Source: Bacteroidota bacterium (GTDB taxonomy: Bacteria; Bacteroidota; Bacteroidia; Cytophagales; Cyclobacteriaceae). From it: a DNA stretch of 64,000 nt. Each line of letters begins with the position of its first letter. Within the stretch, counting starts at the first letter, position 1. The translations under genes were made by a program, and so were the position numbers. Shown piece after piece: positions 45,081-54,861 of this stretch. Under the pieces are notes generated by a model. The model had not been told where the DNA came from. It saw only the letters and a list, made by a program, of their open reading frames with translations, and ran no database searches. The stretch covers positions 1 through 64,000 of the forward strand of contig JADFHN010000007.1 in NCBI GenBank assembly GCA_022567155.1. Reading direction: 5' to 3'.

Positions 45081-47042
45081 TTATTGGTCAACCTTTTCCT
45101 GATATAGCTCAAACTCCACCCTGCGGTTTAGCTGCTTATCCGTTTCGGATATTTCTTTTACGATCGGTTTTGAGCTCCCGTAGCCAATGGCCTCGATCCA
45201 GGCGGGTTCGACCATACCAAAATACACGATATACTCTTTAATGGCGTCGGCGCGTTCCTGCGACAGCCGGAGATTAAATTCTTCACGGCCATCTGCATCA
45301 GTATGCCCGGAGATCCGTAGTTTGAAATCCGGGTGGTCAATCAGAAAATCGGCAATTTTATCCAGGTCAGGGTACATGCCGGGAATCAGGTTTGATTCTC
45401 CGTTTCCAAATACGATAGACTGAAACTTGATTTTGGTATGAATCGGCTCGACCTGCTTTACATACGATGAATCATTTTCAAGTCTGAAAAGTTCTTCAAT
45501 TCTGAAAAACTCATCACCCTGAATAACAATAAGATAATTGGCGTTGTTTATTAGCCTGAATTCGAATGTGCCGTCTGGCCGGAGAAACTGGGGGGCTACT
45601 TCGATTCCATTTTCAAGATCAATAATAGATACAATACCATAATAGGGGAGGCCGGTTTCTTCGTTGGTTAGCTTGCCTGTCAGTTTTGTGGTGGCAAGTG
45701 GCTGAGCTTCCATGGGCAAAGGAAAGGAATACAGGTCAAGGTTACTGATGTTATTTTCGGTAGAACGGGCATAATACAGGTTCTGTGATTTTTTTTCAAT
45801 TGTAAAATAAAACTCACTTCCCGGCCCGTTTACAAGCGGCCCGATGTTTTGTGGTTCATCCCACAAATGATCGCTGCCAAAGTATGATTTGTAAATATCA
45901 TACCCTCCGAATTTCAGATTCTGGCCATTGGAACTAAAGTAGAGTACATTATACAGGTGATGATAGAAAGGGCTGACCTCGCTTCCACGTGTGTTGATAA
46001 CCGGCCCGAGATTTTGTGCTTCGCTCCATTCACCTTTCTGATCTTTGTAGGTAAAATAGATGTCAGAAAGGCCAAAGCTGCCTAACCGGTCCGAAGCAAA
46101 ATAAAGCGTATCCTCGGAAAGTGATAGCGAAGGATGCGAATCCCATGCATTGCTGTTTACCCGTGACCCCAGGTTTCTGATATTACCCCAGGTACTGTCG
46201 GCCTGCATCTCGGCAACAAACAGATCGCAATCGCCATACGTATCGGGAGCATCACACCGGGCAAAATACAGGCTTTTCCCATCTTTGCTCAAACAGGCCG
46301 ATCCTTCGTTGTATTGGGTGTTAATTTCTTCAAATGGTTGTGCCTGCTCCCAGTAGTCATCAAGTTTTTTCGAAAAATATAAATCCTCATTCGACCTGCT
46401 GTCAAGGCCGGTTAGAAAAGTTCTTTTCGAAGTAAAAACCAGTAGTCCGTCATCATCGTTCAGCGTAGGACCATAATCGGCATATTTTGAATTTACCAGG
46501 GTCCCCATATTCAGTAGCACGCCGCGTGGCGGGCGCAATGTATCCACTTCGCGGCGGTAGTCAACGAGTTCGTAATAATATTCAACAGGTACATAATAGA
46601 TTTGTTCGTTTTTGGTTAGCGAGTCATAATAAAGCTCGACAGTATTGATATCGATGTCATCACTGTTATGCTTTAGAACGAGGCGGTAAAGTTTTTTAGC
46701 TTCATCAAAATCGCCATACAATTCGGTAAGTTTGGCAAGGCGCCAAATCAGGTACGTGTCAGTATAAAAATTGACAACGCCGAAATTCGAAACATAATCA
46801 AACAATACAGGATACAGTTCTTCCCATCTTTTTTGTCTATCCAATGATTGAATGTTCTTAAGCGTCTTATCGCTGCGGTAAAAAGGTATTTTGTTGACAT
46901 TTGGAAACCTAAATAAATCCGAATTGTATGATGAGGCCAAAGAAGTGTCGCGAAGCATAATTTCCTGCCCTTTAATATCCTGACCGGACAAATTGCCTGC
47001 AAAACCTGAATATATCAGTAATATTGTGATGACCTTACGCAT
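45081..47042 (-). CDS. PorE-like OmpA protein (TPR, PD40 propeller, CRD, OmpA)
   Basis: 653 residues with the four-part order of type IX secretion PorE: a signal peptide (VITILLIYSGFAGNLSG), a TPR-like helical region (~60-150), PD40/WD40-type propeller repeats (~165-420: LVFTSKRTFLTGLDSRSNED, LYFASDRLGSFGLSDIYF, LYFSSNGQNLKFGGYDIY), a carboxypeptidase-regulatory-like domain (KLTGKLTNEETGLPYYGIVS), and a C-terminal OmpA domain (RISGHTDADGREEFNLRLSQ). PorE anchors T9SS components to peptidoglycan. The same architecture occurs in other Bacteroidetes OmpA proteins, so the T9SS role is suggested mainly by architecture and by porQ 2.7 kb away. It is divergent from lon. Confidence 0.75.
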   Translation of the reverse strand: MRKVITILLIYSGFAGNLSGQDIKGQEIMLRDTSLASSYNSDLFRFPNVNKIPFYRSDKTLKNIQSLDRQKRWEELYPVLFDYVSNFGVVNFYTDTYLIWRLAKLTELYGDFDEAKKLYRLVLKHNSDDIDINTVELYYDSLTKNEQIYYVPVEYYYELVDYRREVDTLRPPRGVLLNMGTLVNSKYADYGPTLNDDDGLLVFTSKRTFLTGLDSRSNEDLYFSKKLDDYWEQAQPFEEINTQYNEGSACLSKDGKSLYFARCDAPDTYGDCDLFVAEMQADSTWGNIRNLGSRVNSNAWDSHPSLSLSEDTLYFASDRLGSFGLSDIYFTYKDQKGEWSEAQNLGPVINTRGSEVSPFYHHLYNVLYFSSNGQNLKFGGYDIYKSYFGSDHLWDEPQNIGPLVNGPGSEFYFTIEKKSQNLYYARSTENNISNLDLYSFPLPMEAQPLATTKLTGKLTNEETGLPYYGIVSIIDLENGIEVAPQFLRPDGTFEFRLINNANYLIVIQGDEFFRIEELFRLENDSSYVKQVEPIHTKIKFQSIVFGNGESNLIPGMYPDLDKIADFLIDHPDFKLRISGHTDADGREEFNLRLSQERADAIKEYIVYFGMVEPAWIEAIGYGSSKPIVKEISETDKQLNRRVEFELYQEKVDQ

Positions 47043-47197
47043 AAATCAGCGCTCTGAAATAGTAAAATTCGTAAAACCCTGCCAAAAAATTACTATTTAT
47101 TTGTTTGGCATACGTATTGATTAAGTATTAATATAAAAAAAGTGCTGTATTACAGGAGGAAGCTATGTCATAATGGCATAGTTTAGTTGATAAATCT

Positions 47198-49696
47198 ATG
47201 AGTGAACACAAAAATCCCTTTTTTGGTAATTTACTGCTTTCAGAACTCAATCATGAAGATAGCGATGAGTTTATTGAATTGATAGCTGAAGACGAAAATA
47301 AAAAAATAAGCAACGAATCCATACCCGAAGAAATTTCGATATTGCCTTTAAAAAATGCTGTATTGTACCCGGGGGTAGTCATACCCGTTACGGTAGGACG
47401 CAAAAAATCCATCAGGCTGGTTAAAAAGGCCTATCAGGGCAACCGGGTGATCGGTGTAATTGCCCAGAAAAATCTGAAAAACGAAGATCCGGAAAAAAAA
47501 GACCTTTTTTCCATTGGGACGATAGCCAAAATCGTGAAGATGATAATACTACCGGATGGGAAAACAACCATCATCGTTCAGGGCAAGTACCGGTTTAAGG
47601 TGAAAAAATTTGTTCAGACCGATCCAATTTTAATTGCGGAGGTGCAGGTGCTGAAAGAAAATTTTCCTTCCGAAAAGAATAAGGAGACAAAAGCCCTTAT
47701 TCAATCGCTGAAAGACGCTGCTTCAAAAATACTAAGACTTAGTCCGGAAATACCCCAGGAAGCTCAGCTTGCACTTGACAATATTCACAGTCCGGGATTT
47801 TTAACACATTTTCTTGCCTCAAACCTAAATGTAGAAGTGGCGGAAAAACAACGGCTGCTCGAAATTGAAGACGGCCATAAGCGGGCTTCGGTGCTGCTGA
47901 AATATATGTTGAAAGAAGTACAGATGCTCGAATTAAAGTTTGAGATCCAGCAAAAGGCCCACTTCGATATTGACCAGCAACAGCGGGATTATTTCTTGAG
48001 GCAGCAAATGAAAGTGCTTCAGGATGAGTTGGGACAGGAAGGACCTGATCAGGAAATAGAAGAACTAAAGAAAAAGGGCCTGGAGAAAAAATGGCCGGAA
48101 CATGTTGCCCGGCATTTCAACAAGGAACTCGACAAAATAATGCGTATGAATCCAGCTGCTGCAGAATTTCCGGTAGCCATGAATTACGTCGAACTGCTTA
48201 TCGATTTGCCATGGAATGAATTTACCGTAGATAACTTTGATCTTAAGCGAGCAAAGAAAATTCTGGACAAAGCGCATTATGGTCTGGAAAAAGTAAAGGA
48301 CAGGATCATTGAATACCTGGCCGTGTTGAAACTAAAGCAGGACATGAAAGGCCCAATCTTGTGTTTTTACGGCCCTCCAGGGGTTGGAAAAACTTCATTG
48401 GGAAAGTCGATTGCAGCCGCGCTCGACCGGAAGTACGTACGGATGTCGCTGGGAGGTGTACATGATGAAGCTGAAATTCGAGGCCACAGAAAAACATATG
48501 TGGGCGCGCTTCCGGGTAAGATTATTCAGAATATTAAGAAAAGTAAGTCATCCAATCCGGTTTTTATACTGGATGAAATAGACAAGGTAAGGTCAGATTT
48601 CAGGGGAGACCCGTCATCGGCATTACTCGAAGTGCTGGATCCGGAGCAAAACAGTACATTTACTGATAACTATGTGGAGGTAGAGTATGACCTGTCGAAG
48701 GTGCTGTTTATTGCCACAGCCAATACGCTTGACACCGTGCACCCTGCGCTTCGTGACCGAATGGAAGTGATCGAGATAAATGGCTATACCCTCGAAGAAA
48801 AAGTGGAAATTGCAAAGCAGCACCTTATTCCAAAACAACGAAAAGAACATGGACTGAAAAGCAAGGATATTCGTTTTCTGAAAAGCAGTTTGAATAAAAT
48901 TATTGAGGGATATACCCGTGAGTCAGGCGTAAGAAACCTGGAACGCAATATTGGCTCTGTGGTTCGAAATACAGCTAAATCCATTGCGCTGGAAGAAGCT
49001 TACGAAAGATCAATTTCAGCTGAGGTGGTTGTGAAAATACTCGGCCCGGAAATATTTGATAAGGACGATTACCAGGACAACAAAACTGCAGGCGTGGTTA
49101 CCGGCCTGGCATGGACGCAAGCGGGAGGTGAAATTCTGTTTATCGAGTCGAGTCTGAGCCGGGGAAAGGGCAAACTTACCTTATCAGGCCAGTTGGGAGA
49201 TGTGATGAAGGAATCGGCAATGACAGCCCTTTCTTACCTTAAATCAAAAGCGGACACACTTGGAATAGATTATCGGGCATTTGATCAGTATGACCTGCAT
49301 ATACATGTTCCTGCCGGTGCGGTGCCCAAAGATGGCCCCTCAGCAGGTATTACCATGCTTATATCGCTTGCATCCGTATTTACCCAACGAAAAGTGAAAA
49401 TCAGACTGGCAATGACCGGCGAAATCACATTACGAGGCAAGGTGCTACCCGTTGGCGGTATCCGTGAAAAATTACTTGCAGCACGTAGAGCAGGAATACG
49501 GGAAATTATTCTTTCGGCAAATAATAAACGGGGTGTAGCGGAGATTGATGAAGTGTATCTGAAAAATCTTCAGATTCATTATGTCAGTTCAGTCGATGAG
49601 GTATTGGCGCTTGCACTGTTGGATGAAAAAGTAAATAATCCACTGATATTTTCGTTTTCTAAAGAGGAGAAAGCCGACAAGGTGCTGGTTAAATAA
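47198..49696 (+). CDS. lon: ATP-dependent protease Lon
   Basis: 832 residues. The N-terminal LON substrate domain begins ISILPLKNAVLYPGVVIPV. The AAA+ module has Walker A FYGPPGVGKTSLGKSIA and Walker B NPVFILDEIDKVRSDFRGD. The C-terminal protease domain holds the Ser-Lys dyad: Ser in KDGPSAGITML and Lys in VGGIREKLLAARRAG. It degrades misfolded and regulatory proteins in the cytosol. porQ starts 21 bases after its stop and hslU follows, so the three probably share a transcript. Confidence 0.97.
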   Translation: MSEHKNPFFGNLLLSELNHEDSDEFIELIAEDENKKISNESIPEEISILPLKNAVLYPGVVIPVTVGRKKSIRLVKKAYQGNRVIGVIAQKNLKNEDPEKKDLFSIGTIAKIVKMIILPDGKTTIIVQGKYRFKVKKFVQTDPILIAEVQVLKENFPSEKNKETKALIQSLKDAASKILRLSPEIPQEAQLALDNIHSPGFLTHFLASNLNVEVAEKQRLLEIEDGHKRASVLLKYMLKEVQMLELKFEIQQKAHFDIDQQQRDYFLRQQMKVLQDELGQEGPDQEIEELKKKGLEKKWPEHVARHFNKELDKIMRMNPAAAEFPVAMNYVELLIDLPWNEFTVDNFDLKRAKKILDKAHYGLEKVKDRIIEYLAVLKLKQDMKGPILCFYGPPGVGKTSLGKSIAAALDRKYVRMSLGGVHDEAEIRGHRKTYVGALPGKIIQNIKKSKSSNPVFILDEIDKVRSDFRGDPSSALLEVLDPEQNSTFTDNYVEVEYDLSKVLFIATANTLDTVHPALRDRMEVIEINGYTLEEKVEIAKQHLIPKQRKEHGLKSKDIRFLKSSLNKIIEGYTRESGVRNLERNIGSVVRNTAKSIALEEAYERSISAEVVVKILGPEIFDKDDYQDNKTAGVVTGLAWTQAGGEILFIESSLSRGKGKLTLSGQLGDVMKESAMTALSYLKSKADTLGIDYRAFDQYDLHIHVPAGAVPKDGPSAGITMLISLASVFTQRKVKIRLAMTGEITLRGKVLPVGGIREKLLAARRAGIREIILSANNKRGVAEIDEVYLKNLQIHYVSSVDEVLALALLDEKVNNPLIFSFSKEEKADKVLVK

Positions 49697-49717
49697 GCAG
49701 CCGGGAAAACAAGAAGA

Positions 49718-50740
49718 ATGCGGAATACGATTTTTACACTGACTTTGTTAACTGCAATGAAATATATGGCCTACGCACAGATGGATGGTTCAGGATCATT
49801 CCTGTTTCTGGATGTGCCGGTGTCAGCAATGCTTACAGGCATCGGAGGTATCAATGTCAGCCGCGCCGATGCAGATGTAAACCTGCTGACAAGCAATCCG
49901 GCATTGGTTTCAGATGCGCTGGATGGGTATTTGTCACTTAATTATGTGATTTACCCCGGTGATATCAAAGTTAGTAATGTTTCATACAGTCAGTCCTTTG
50001 CAAATACAGGCAACTGGTCTGCTAACCTGGTTTATTTCGACTATGGCGAAATAAACAGTTTTGATGATACAGGTACATCGGTGGGTACATTCAGGGCTGA
50101 CGAATACGCAATAACCATAGGTAAATCACACCAGGCAGGAAATTATCGTTTAGCCGTGAATGCAAAGTATGCAGCTTCAACGATTGCCGGATATACGGCA
50201 TCTTCACTATTATTCGACCTTGGTGGCATATTTATTCACCCCGAAAAAGATTTTAACGCCGGATTGGTAATAAAAAATGCAGGGATTGTTTTAAACAAAT
50301 TTACTGCAACGAACAATATTGCCCTTCCGTTTAATGTGCAGGTGGGAACGAGTTTTAAACCTGCGCACATGCCGGTAAGATTTTCGCTCAGCATTTATGA
50401 TTTAACGGACTGGGCAAAAACTGATGAACAGGCTTCGCTGGTAGATTATGAGCAACCAACAACGATTGATCGTTTTTTCAGACACACTATTTTTGGTATG
50501 GAAGTGCTGGCGGGTAAACATCTGCGATTATTAGCTGGGTATGACCACAAAAAAAGAAGAGAGCTGAAACTTATAAATGTAAGCGGCAGTACAGGATTTT
50601 CATATGGCCTTATGGTTTCGGTGAAATCCTTTGAATTCGGATTTAGCCGGGCAACCTATCATGTAGCAGGCGCTTCAAACACGTTTACATTAACGTCAGA
50701 TTTAAAAAATCTGATTATGAAAAAGACTACTGTGGAATAA
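49718..50740 (+). CDS. porQ: Type IX secretion system protein PorQ
   Basis: 340 residues. A signal peptide (TIFTLTLLTAMKYMAYAQ) precedes an outer-membrane beta-barrel of the PorV/PorQ type. Conserved N-terminal pieces are FLFLDVPVSAMLTGIGGINV and DADVNLLTSNPALVSDA, followed by repeated amphipathic strands (FANTGNWSANLVYFDYGE). Length and start fit PorQ, which with PorZ and PorU forms the attachment complex that handles T9SS cargo. The start lies between lon (21 bases before) and hslU (12 bases after), an arrangement implying co-transcription. None of the other T9SS genes are in the window except a PorE-like gene at 45081. Confidence 0.88.
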   Translation: MRNTIFTLTLLTAMKYMAYAQMDGSGSFLFLDVPVSAMLTGIGGINVSRADADVNLLTSNPALVSDALDGYLSLNYVIYPGDIKVSNVSYSQSFANTGNWSANLVYFDYGEINSFDDTGTSVGTFRADEYAITIGKSHQAGNYRLAVNAKYAASTIAGYTASSLLFDLGGIFIHPEKDFNAGLVIKNAGIVLNKFTATNNIALPFNVQVGTSFKPAHMPVRFSLSIYDLTDWAKTDEQASLVDYEQPTTIDRFFRHTIFGMEVLAGKHLRLLAGYDHKKRRELKLINVSGSTGFSYGLMVSVKSFEFGFSRATYHVAGASNTFTLTSDLKNLIMKKTTVE

Positions 50741-50752
50741 AAAATTAATCAA

Positions 50753-52159
50753 ATGGAAAATAACCTTACCCCCAGACAAATTGTTGAAGAGCTGGATAAA
50801 TATATCATTGGCCAGGATGACGCGAAAAAGAATGTAGCGATTGCCTTGAGGAACCGGTGGAGACGAATGAATGCCGATGAAGATATCAGGTCAGAAATTA
50901 TTCCAAATAATATTCTGATGATTGGAACCACCGGTGTTGGTAAAACGGAGATTGCGAGGCGCCTGGCAAGAATAGCGCAAGCGCCATTTGTAAAAGTGGA
51001 GGCAACAAAATTTACGGAAGTGGGATATGTAGGCAGGGATGTGGAAGGCATGATCCGGGATCTGGTAGAACAATCCGTTTCGCTCGTAAAAGCGAAAAAA
51101 AAGGAATATGTGAAAGAGAAGGCAGAGCAAATGGTAGAAGAAATAATACTGGATGCATTAATCCCTCCGCTCATGCCAAAACAGGCAAATCAGCCTTTTG
51201 CCGTACCGGGGATGAAGCCTCCTGTGGAAAAACAGAAGGAAATTCCTGTAAACGACTATGAACTGAACGAAAAAACCAGGGAAAAGTTCAGGGTAAAAAT
51301 CAAAAATAAGGAACTGGATAAGCGAAAAATTGAGATCAGCGTGAAGCAACCATCAACTGCGAGCATCGGAATGATCGGCGGAGGCATGATGGACGAATCA
51401 TCGATGATCAATCTTCAGGAAATGCTGAACGGCATGCTACCCAAGAAGACAAAAAAAAGAAAAATTACTATTGAAGAAGCAAGGAAGATTCTTTTGGAAG
51501 AAGAAATAGCCAAGCTTATCGATATGGATGAAGTAAAGGAAGAAGCCATTCAGCTTGCGCAGGATACCGGGATCGTGTTTATTGACGAAATCGATAAAGT
51601 AGCCGGAGTTTCGGCGAGGTCAGGTGGGCCGGATATAAGCCGTGAGGGTGTGCAGCGTGACCTTTTACCAATTGTAGAAGGATCGGCTGTGAATACAAAA
51701 TATGGAATTGTGATGACGGACCATATACTTTTTATTGCTGCAGGCGCATTTCATGTAGCCAAACCTTCGGACCTGATACCTGAACTCCAGGGAAGGTTTC
51801 CGATTCGGGTCGAGCTCAACAACCTGACAAAAGACGATTTTTACCAGATTCTGAAAGAGCCAAAAAATGCGCTTACAAAACAGTATAAAGCGCTGTTTTT
51901 ATCGGAAGGAGTAGAACTTTCTTTTCAGGACGATTCACTAAGCATTATTGCTGAAATGGCATTTATGATTAATGAAGAGCTTGAGAATATCGGTGCCAGA
52001 AGGCTGCAAACTGTAATGAGTCATTTATTAAACGAATTTCTCTATGATGTTCCCGATAAGATCGGCCCTAACTCCAAAATTGTAATAACAAAAGAGATGG
52101 TAAATGAAAAGCTTGCTGAACTTGTAAAAAACAAAGAGCTGAGTCAGTATATATTGTAA
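50753..52159 (+). CDS. hslU: ATP-dependent protease ATPase subunit HslU
   Basis: 468 residues. Starts NLTPRQIVEELDKYIIGQDD, with Walker A GTTGVGKTEIARRLA, the pore loop region TEVGYVGRDVEGMIRDL, an intermediate I domain (~110-240, charged), Walker B GIVFIDEIDKVAG and the C-terminal tail KNKELSQYIL that docks on HslV. HslU unfolds substrates for the HslV protease. No hslV lies in this window, so the partner must be elsewhere or absent. It begins 12 bases after porQ. Confidence 0.95.
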   Translation: MENNLTPRQIVEELDKYIIGQDDAKKNVAIALRNRWRRMNADEDIRSEIIPNNILMIGTTGVGKTEIARRLARIAQAPFVKVEATKFTEVGYVGRDVEGMIRDLVEQSVSLVKAKKKEYVKEKAEQMVEEIILDALIPPLMPKQANQPFAVPGMKPPVEKQKEIPVNDYELNEKTREKFRVKIKNKELDKRKIEISVKQPSTASIGMIGGGMMDESSMINLQEMLNGMLPKKTKKRKITIEEARKILLEEEIAKLIDMDEVKEEAIQLAQDTGIVFIDEIDKVAGVSARSGGPDISREGVQRDLLPIVEGSAVNTKYGIVMTDHILFIAAGAFHVAKPSDLIPELQGRFPIRVELNNLTKDDFYQILKEPKNALTKQYKALFLSEGVELSFQDDSLSIIAEMAFMINEELENIGARRLQTVMSHLLNEFLYDVPDKIGPNSKIVITKEMVNEKLAELVKNKELSQYIL

Positions 52160-52180
52160 AATCTCAATTAATAGAAAGAT

Positions 52181-52643
52181 TCAGTTTTTCCAGAATTCAG
52201 GTTTATAATACGGGCATGCTACTTCATGATTTAATATAGCACCGATTTCGCTCAACTGGTGTGCTGTAAGCTGTTGCTCCAGCATAGGAAACAATTCCCT
52301 TTCTTCAAACCGGATATGATCATCAATCCGATGTGTGAGGTCCGCGGCACCTTTATTGATATCAATGTCTTTATCAGTAATCCGGGAAACCAGGTTTTGG
52401 ATATATGCATGATCTGTAAGAAACCGGTGCGTTGAAGGCTGTGTTCTTTTCATCAAGGGCAGCAGCACTTGTTCTTCATTTGTAAAATAAAACTTCAGTT
52501 GATTTTCCCAGAAATCGAGCATGTACGACCTGAGAGTTTCCTCATCGGTGCCATTCCTGATCCCTTTTTTCAGGCGCAAACAAAATACCAGCCCAGGGTG
52601 ATGCGCATGGAGGCAGCACCCTAAGGTTCTTATTTCGCTTCAT
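52181..52643 (-). pseudogene. Hemerythrin-domain protein with 5' frameshift
   Basis: The main frame (from ~52616 to 52181) gives HAHHPGLVFCLRLKKGIRNG and then helices with NEEQVLLPLM, LTDHAYIQNLV and IDDHIRFEERELFPMLEQQL, the His/Glu set of a small hemerythrin-like diiron protein of about 150 residues. The natural N-terminus, MKRNKNLRVL from an ATG at 52643, is in a different frame. One extra base in the GCCTCC run (~52609-52614) separates it from HAHHP. Without it the frame would read VLLHAHH. As it stands, a product would start at a downstream TTG (52579) and lose the first His ligands. It converges with hslU by 22 bases. Confidence 0.75.
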
Positions 52644-52701
52644 TATATAAAAAACATTAACCTTTATTGTTTCAGGTCAATTGGAATAATACTACTATAT
52701 G

Positions 52702-54546
52702 TTATTGGATTGATTCTGAAAGCGCCAGAAGTTGATAATCATCTGAAGATTCAATAAACAGGATCGATTGGTTGGGATCAATGTTTTTGTATGTCTGTAC
52801 GATTCCGCTTGGCCATTTCACCTCTATCAGATCAATTTTATTTGCCTGGCCTAGTCCAAAATGCAGCTCTTTTGCGTTGGTTGAAAAATAACCTGCTCCT
52901 GAAACCAGTTCTCTAACCTGTACAATATTCCCGGTGACAATTCGAACTTTTGTGCCAAAACCATCTCTGTTACTTTTTACCCCCTGCAGGCGGATATTTA
53001 TCCAGCTATTGGTGTTTTTACTATTGTTTTTTAATAAAATACCTTTCCGGTCTTCCTCCGAATCGTAGCTTTTCTCCCCGTTATTCACTACGTAAATATC
53101 CACCAGGCCATCATTGTCGTAGTCAGCAAAAATAGCACTACGGTTAATTCTTTTGCCTGCATCATTTATACCGGAGGAGAGAGAAATATCTGTAAACCCG
53201 CCGGTTCCGTCATTTTCAAATAATAAGTTTTCATCCCGGTTATCGCCACTCACTGCATTCAAATGTCCGTTGGCAATAAACAGATCCAGGTCGCTGTCAT
53301 TATCAAAGTCGAAAAAACCTGTTCCCCAGCCTACCTTTCCCCATGTACGCTGCATCAATACCGGCGAACTGAAATCACCGTTGTAAATTACATTTTTCAG
53401 GATGCCGTCATTGGAGCTCTGGTTATCAACAAGCTTGAGCAACAGGTCCGCTTCACCTGTATAATTGGAAATGAAAATGTCATTTTTACCATCGTTGTTA
53501 TAGTCGCCGTAAGCGATGCCCATTGACCCGTCGGTGCTGCTGATACCACTGGGGCCTGAAAACTCTTTGAACGTCCAGTCTCCCCGGTTGAGGTAAAGCG
53601 AATTCGGGTCCGTATCGTTTGCTACAAGAATATCCGGCCAGCTATCGTCATTGAAGTCAGCAATAAGAACCTGCATCGACTTACGAAATGCGTCGCCTAC
53701 ATTAGCCTGTTTGGTGACATCGGTAAATGAGCCGTCACCGTTATTACGGTACAACCTGTTGGGGAACCCTTCAAAATCCATAGGAAACCGGAGGTCTGTA
53801 TTTTCAGGCCGTTTTGATAAATCAACATAGCCACACACATAAAGGTCGAGCAATCCGTCTTTGTCAAAGTCACCCCAGGCCGATCCTCCGTACCATCTGT
53901 CAGGCACATTTTCAAAAGCAGATTGGGTAACGTCGGTAAATGTCCGGTCGCCGTTGTTTTTGTAAAGAACGAAATTACCGAAATTTGTAATGAATAAATC
54001 CGGATAGCCGTCGTTGTTATAATCAGCAGCAGAAACCCCCATTCCTTCACCCGTGTCGAGTACGCCACTAAGGGCCAGTTGAACAGTAAATGTGCCGTCC
54101 CCGTTATTTTCATACAAGGCATTGGTTACATTCGGACCACCTGCTCCGTTTACCAGATAGAGGTCCCAGTCGTTGTCATTATCATAGTCAAACCAGGCTG
54201 CACCCGAACCATTCATACGGATCAGATGACGCTCGGCAAATTCAAAAGGATCGTCAAACAGGCTCATTAGTATTTCTTCATTGGTAGCGATCCCCTGCAC
54301 TTCCGGGCCTATCTCACACCACCTGTGTCTTTCGCCATAATGTTCAAAATCGATTCCTGCCTTATCCAGGACATCTGTAAATCGGATAGTGGTTGATGAA
54401 GCCGAAGCATCTCGTGGGTTTGATTCTTTCTGTGTTTTACTGTCCTTGCATGAGGACAGAACAAGGATAAGCGAAAACAGAATAATTGAAGGCACGTGAA
54501 AATTCTCCCGGAAACTTGATTCAAAAACGAATGTTTTTTTTGACAT
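52702..54546 (-). CDS. CRTAC1/UnbV-like FG-GAP repeat lipoprotein
   Basis: 614 residues. A lipoprotein signal is visible (IILFSLILVLSSC, lipidated Cys). The body is a series of FG-GAP/VCBS beta-propeller blades carrying calcium-binding DxDxDG loops: ADYNNDGYPDLFITN, GDFDKDGLLDLYVCGY, GDYNNDGKNDIFISNY, FDFDNDSDLDLFIANG, FADYDNDGLVDIYVVNN. The C-terminal ~90 residues are an ASPIC/UnbV-type domain (FGTKVRIVTGNIVQVRELVS). Such proteins are outer-membrane or surface located in Bacteroidetes; the ligand is unknown. A -7 box is 30 bases upstream. Confidence 0.88.
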   Translation of the reverse strand: MSKKTFVFESSFRENFHVPSIILFSLILVLSSCKDSKTQKESNPRDASASSTTIRFTDVLDKAGIDFEHYGERHRWCEIGPEVQGIATNEEILMSLFDDPFEFAERHLIRMNGSGAAWFDYDNDNDWDLYLVNGAGGPNVTNALYENNGDGTFTVQLALSGVLDTGEGMGVSAADYNNDGYPDLFITNFGNFVLYKNNGDRTFTDVTQSAFENVPDRWYGGSAWGDFDKDGLLDLYVCGYVDLSKRPENTDLRFPMDFEGFPNRLYRNNGDGSFTDVTKQANVGDAFRKSMQVLIADFNDDSWPDILVANDTDPNSLYLNRGDWTFKEFSGPSGISSTDGSMGIAYGDYNNDGKNDIFISNYTGEADLLLKLVDNQSSNDGILKNVIYNGDFSSPVLMQRTWGKVGWGTGFFDFDNDSDLDLFIANGHLNAVSGDNRDENLLFENDGTGGFTDISLSSGINDAGKRINRSAIFADYDNDGLVDIYVVNNGEKSYDSEEDRKGILLKNNSKNTNSWINIRLQGVKSNRDGFGTKVRIVTGNIVQVRELVSGAGYFSTNAKELHFGLGQANKIDLIEVKWPSGIVQTYKNIDPNQSILFIESSDDYQLLALSESIQ

Positions 54547-54861
54547 AGCGTATTTGTTGTTTTTTATTCAGCTTTCAAAATTATTAAATTAAAGATGATT
54601 TATTCACGCAGATCATTATTAATATTGAATAACAAATAATTACAACTGTTATTTTTTGTCACAGGGATTGATCGTATTAGCTGAAATAAGCATAGTGAGG
54701 ATATCGGTTCTGTGTGACTATTTAGTTTGTGTAAAACTTGCGATATTTATAAATATTGAACTGCTTCCGACTGTTTTGCCTAATATAGATAGCTAGCGAC
54801 AAGCAAGTGAGAGGAGATATTATCAATATCATATTTTGAGATTTACTTCTTAAAAACCAGT
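54547..54861. other. Intergenic region without a gene
   Basis: 315 bases between the CRTAC1-like gene start and the sixA stop. Apart from the -7 box at 54576-54583 it is AT-rich with no hairpin, frame or repeat that I recognise. Confidence 0.6.
54576..54583 (-). promoter_or_regulatory. -7 element (TAATTTTG on minus strand)
   Basis: Exact TAnnTTTG in minus orientation, 30 bases upstream of the CRTAC1-like lipoprotein start. No TTTG at -33. Confidence 0.4.
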
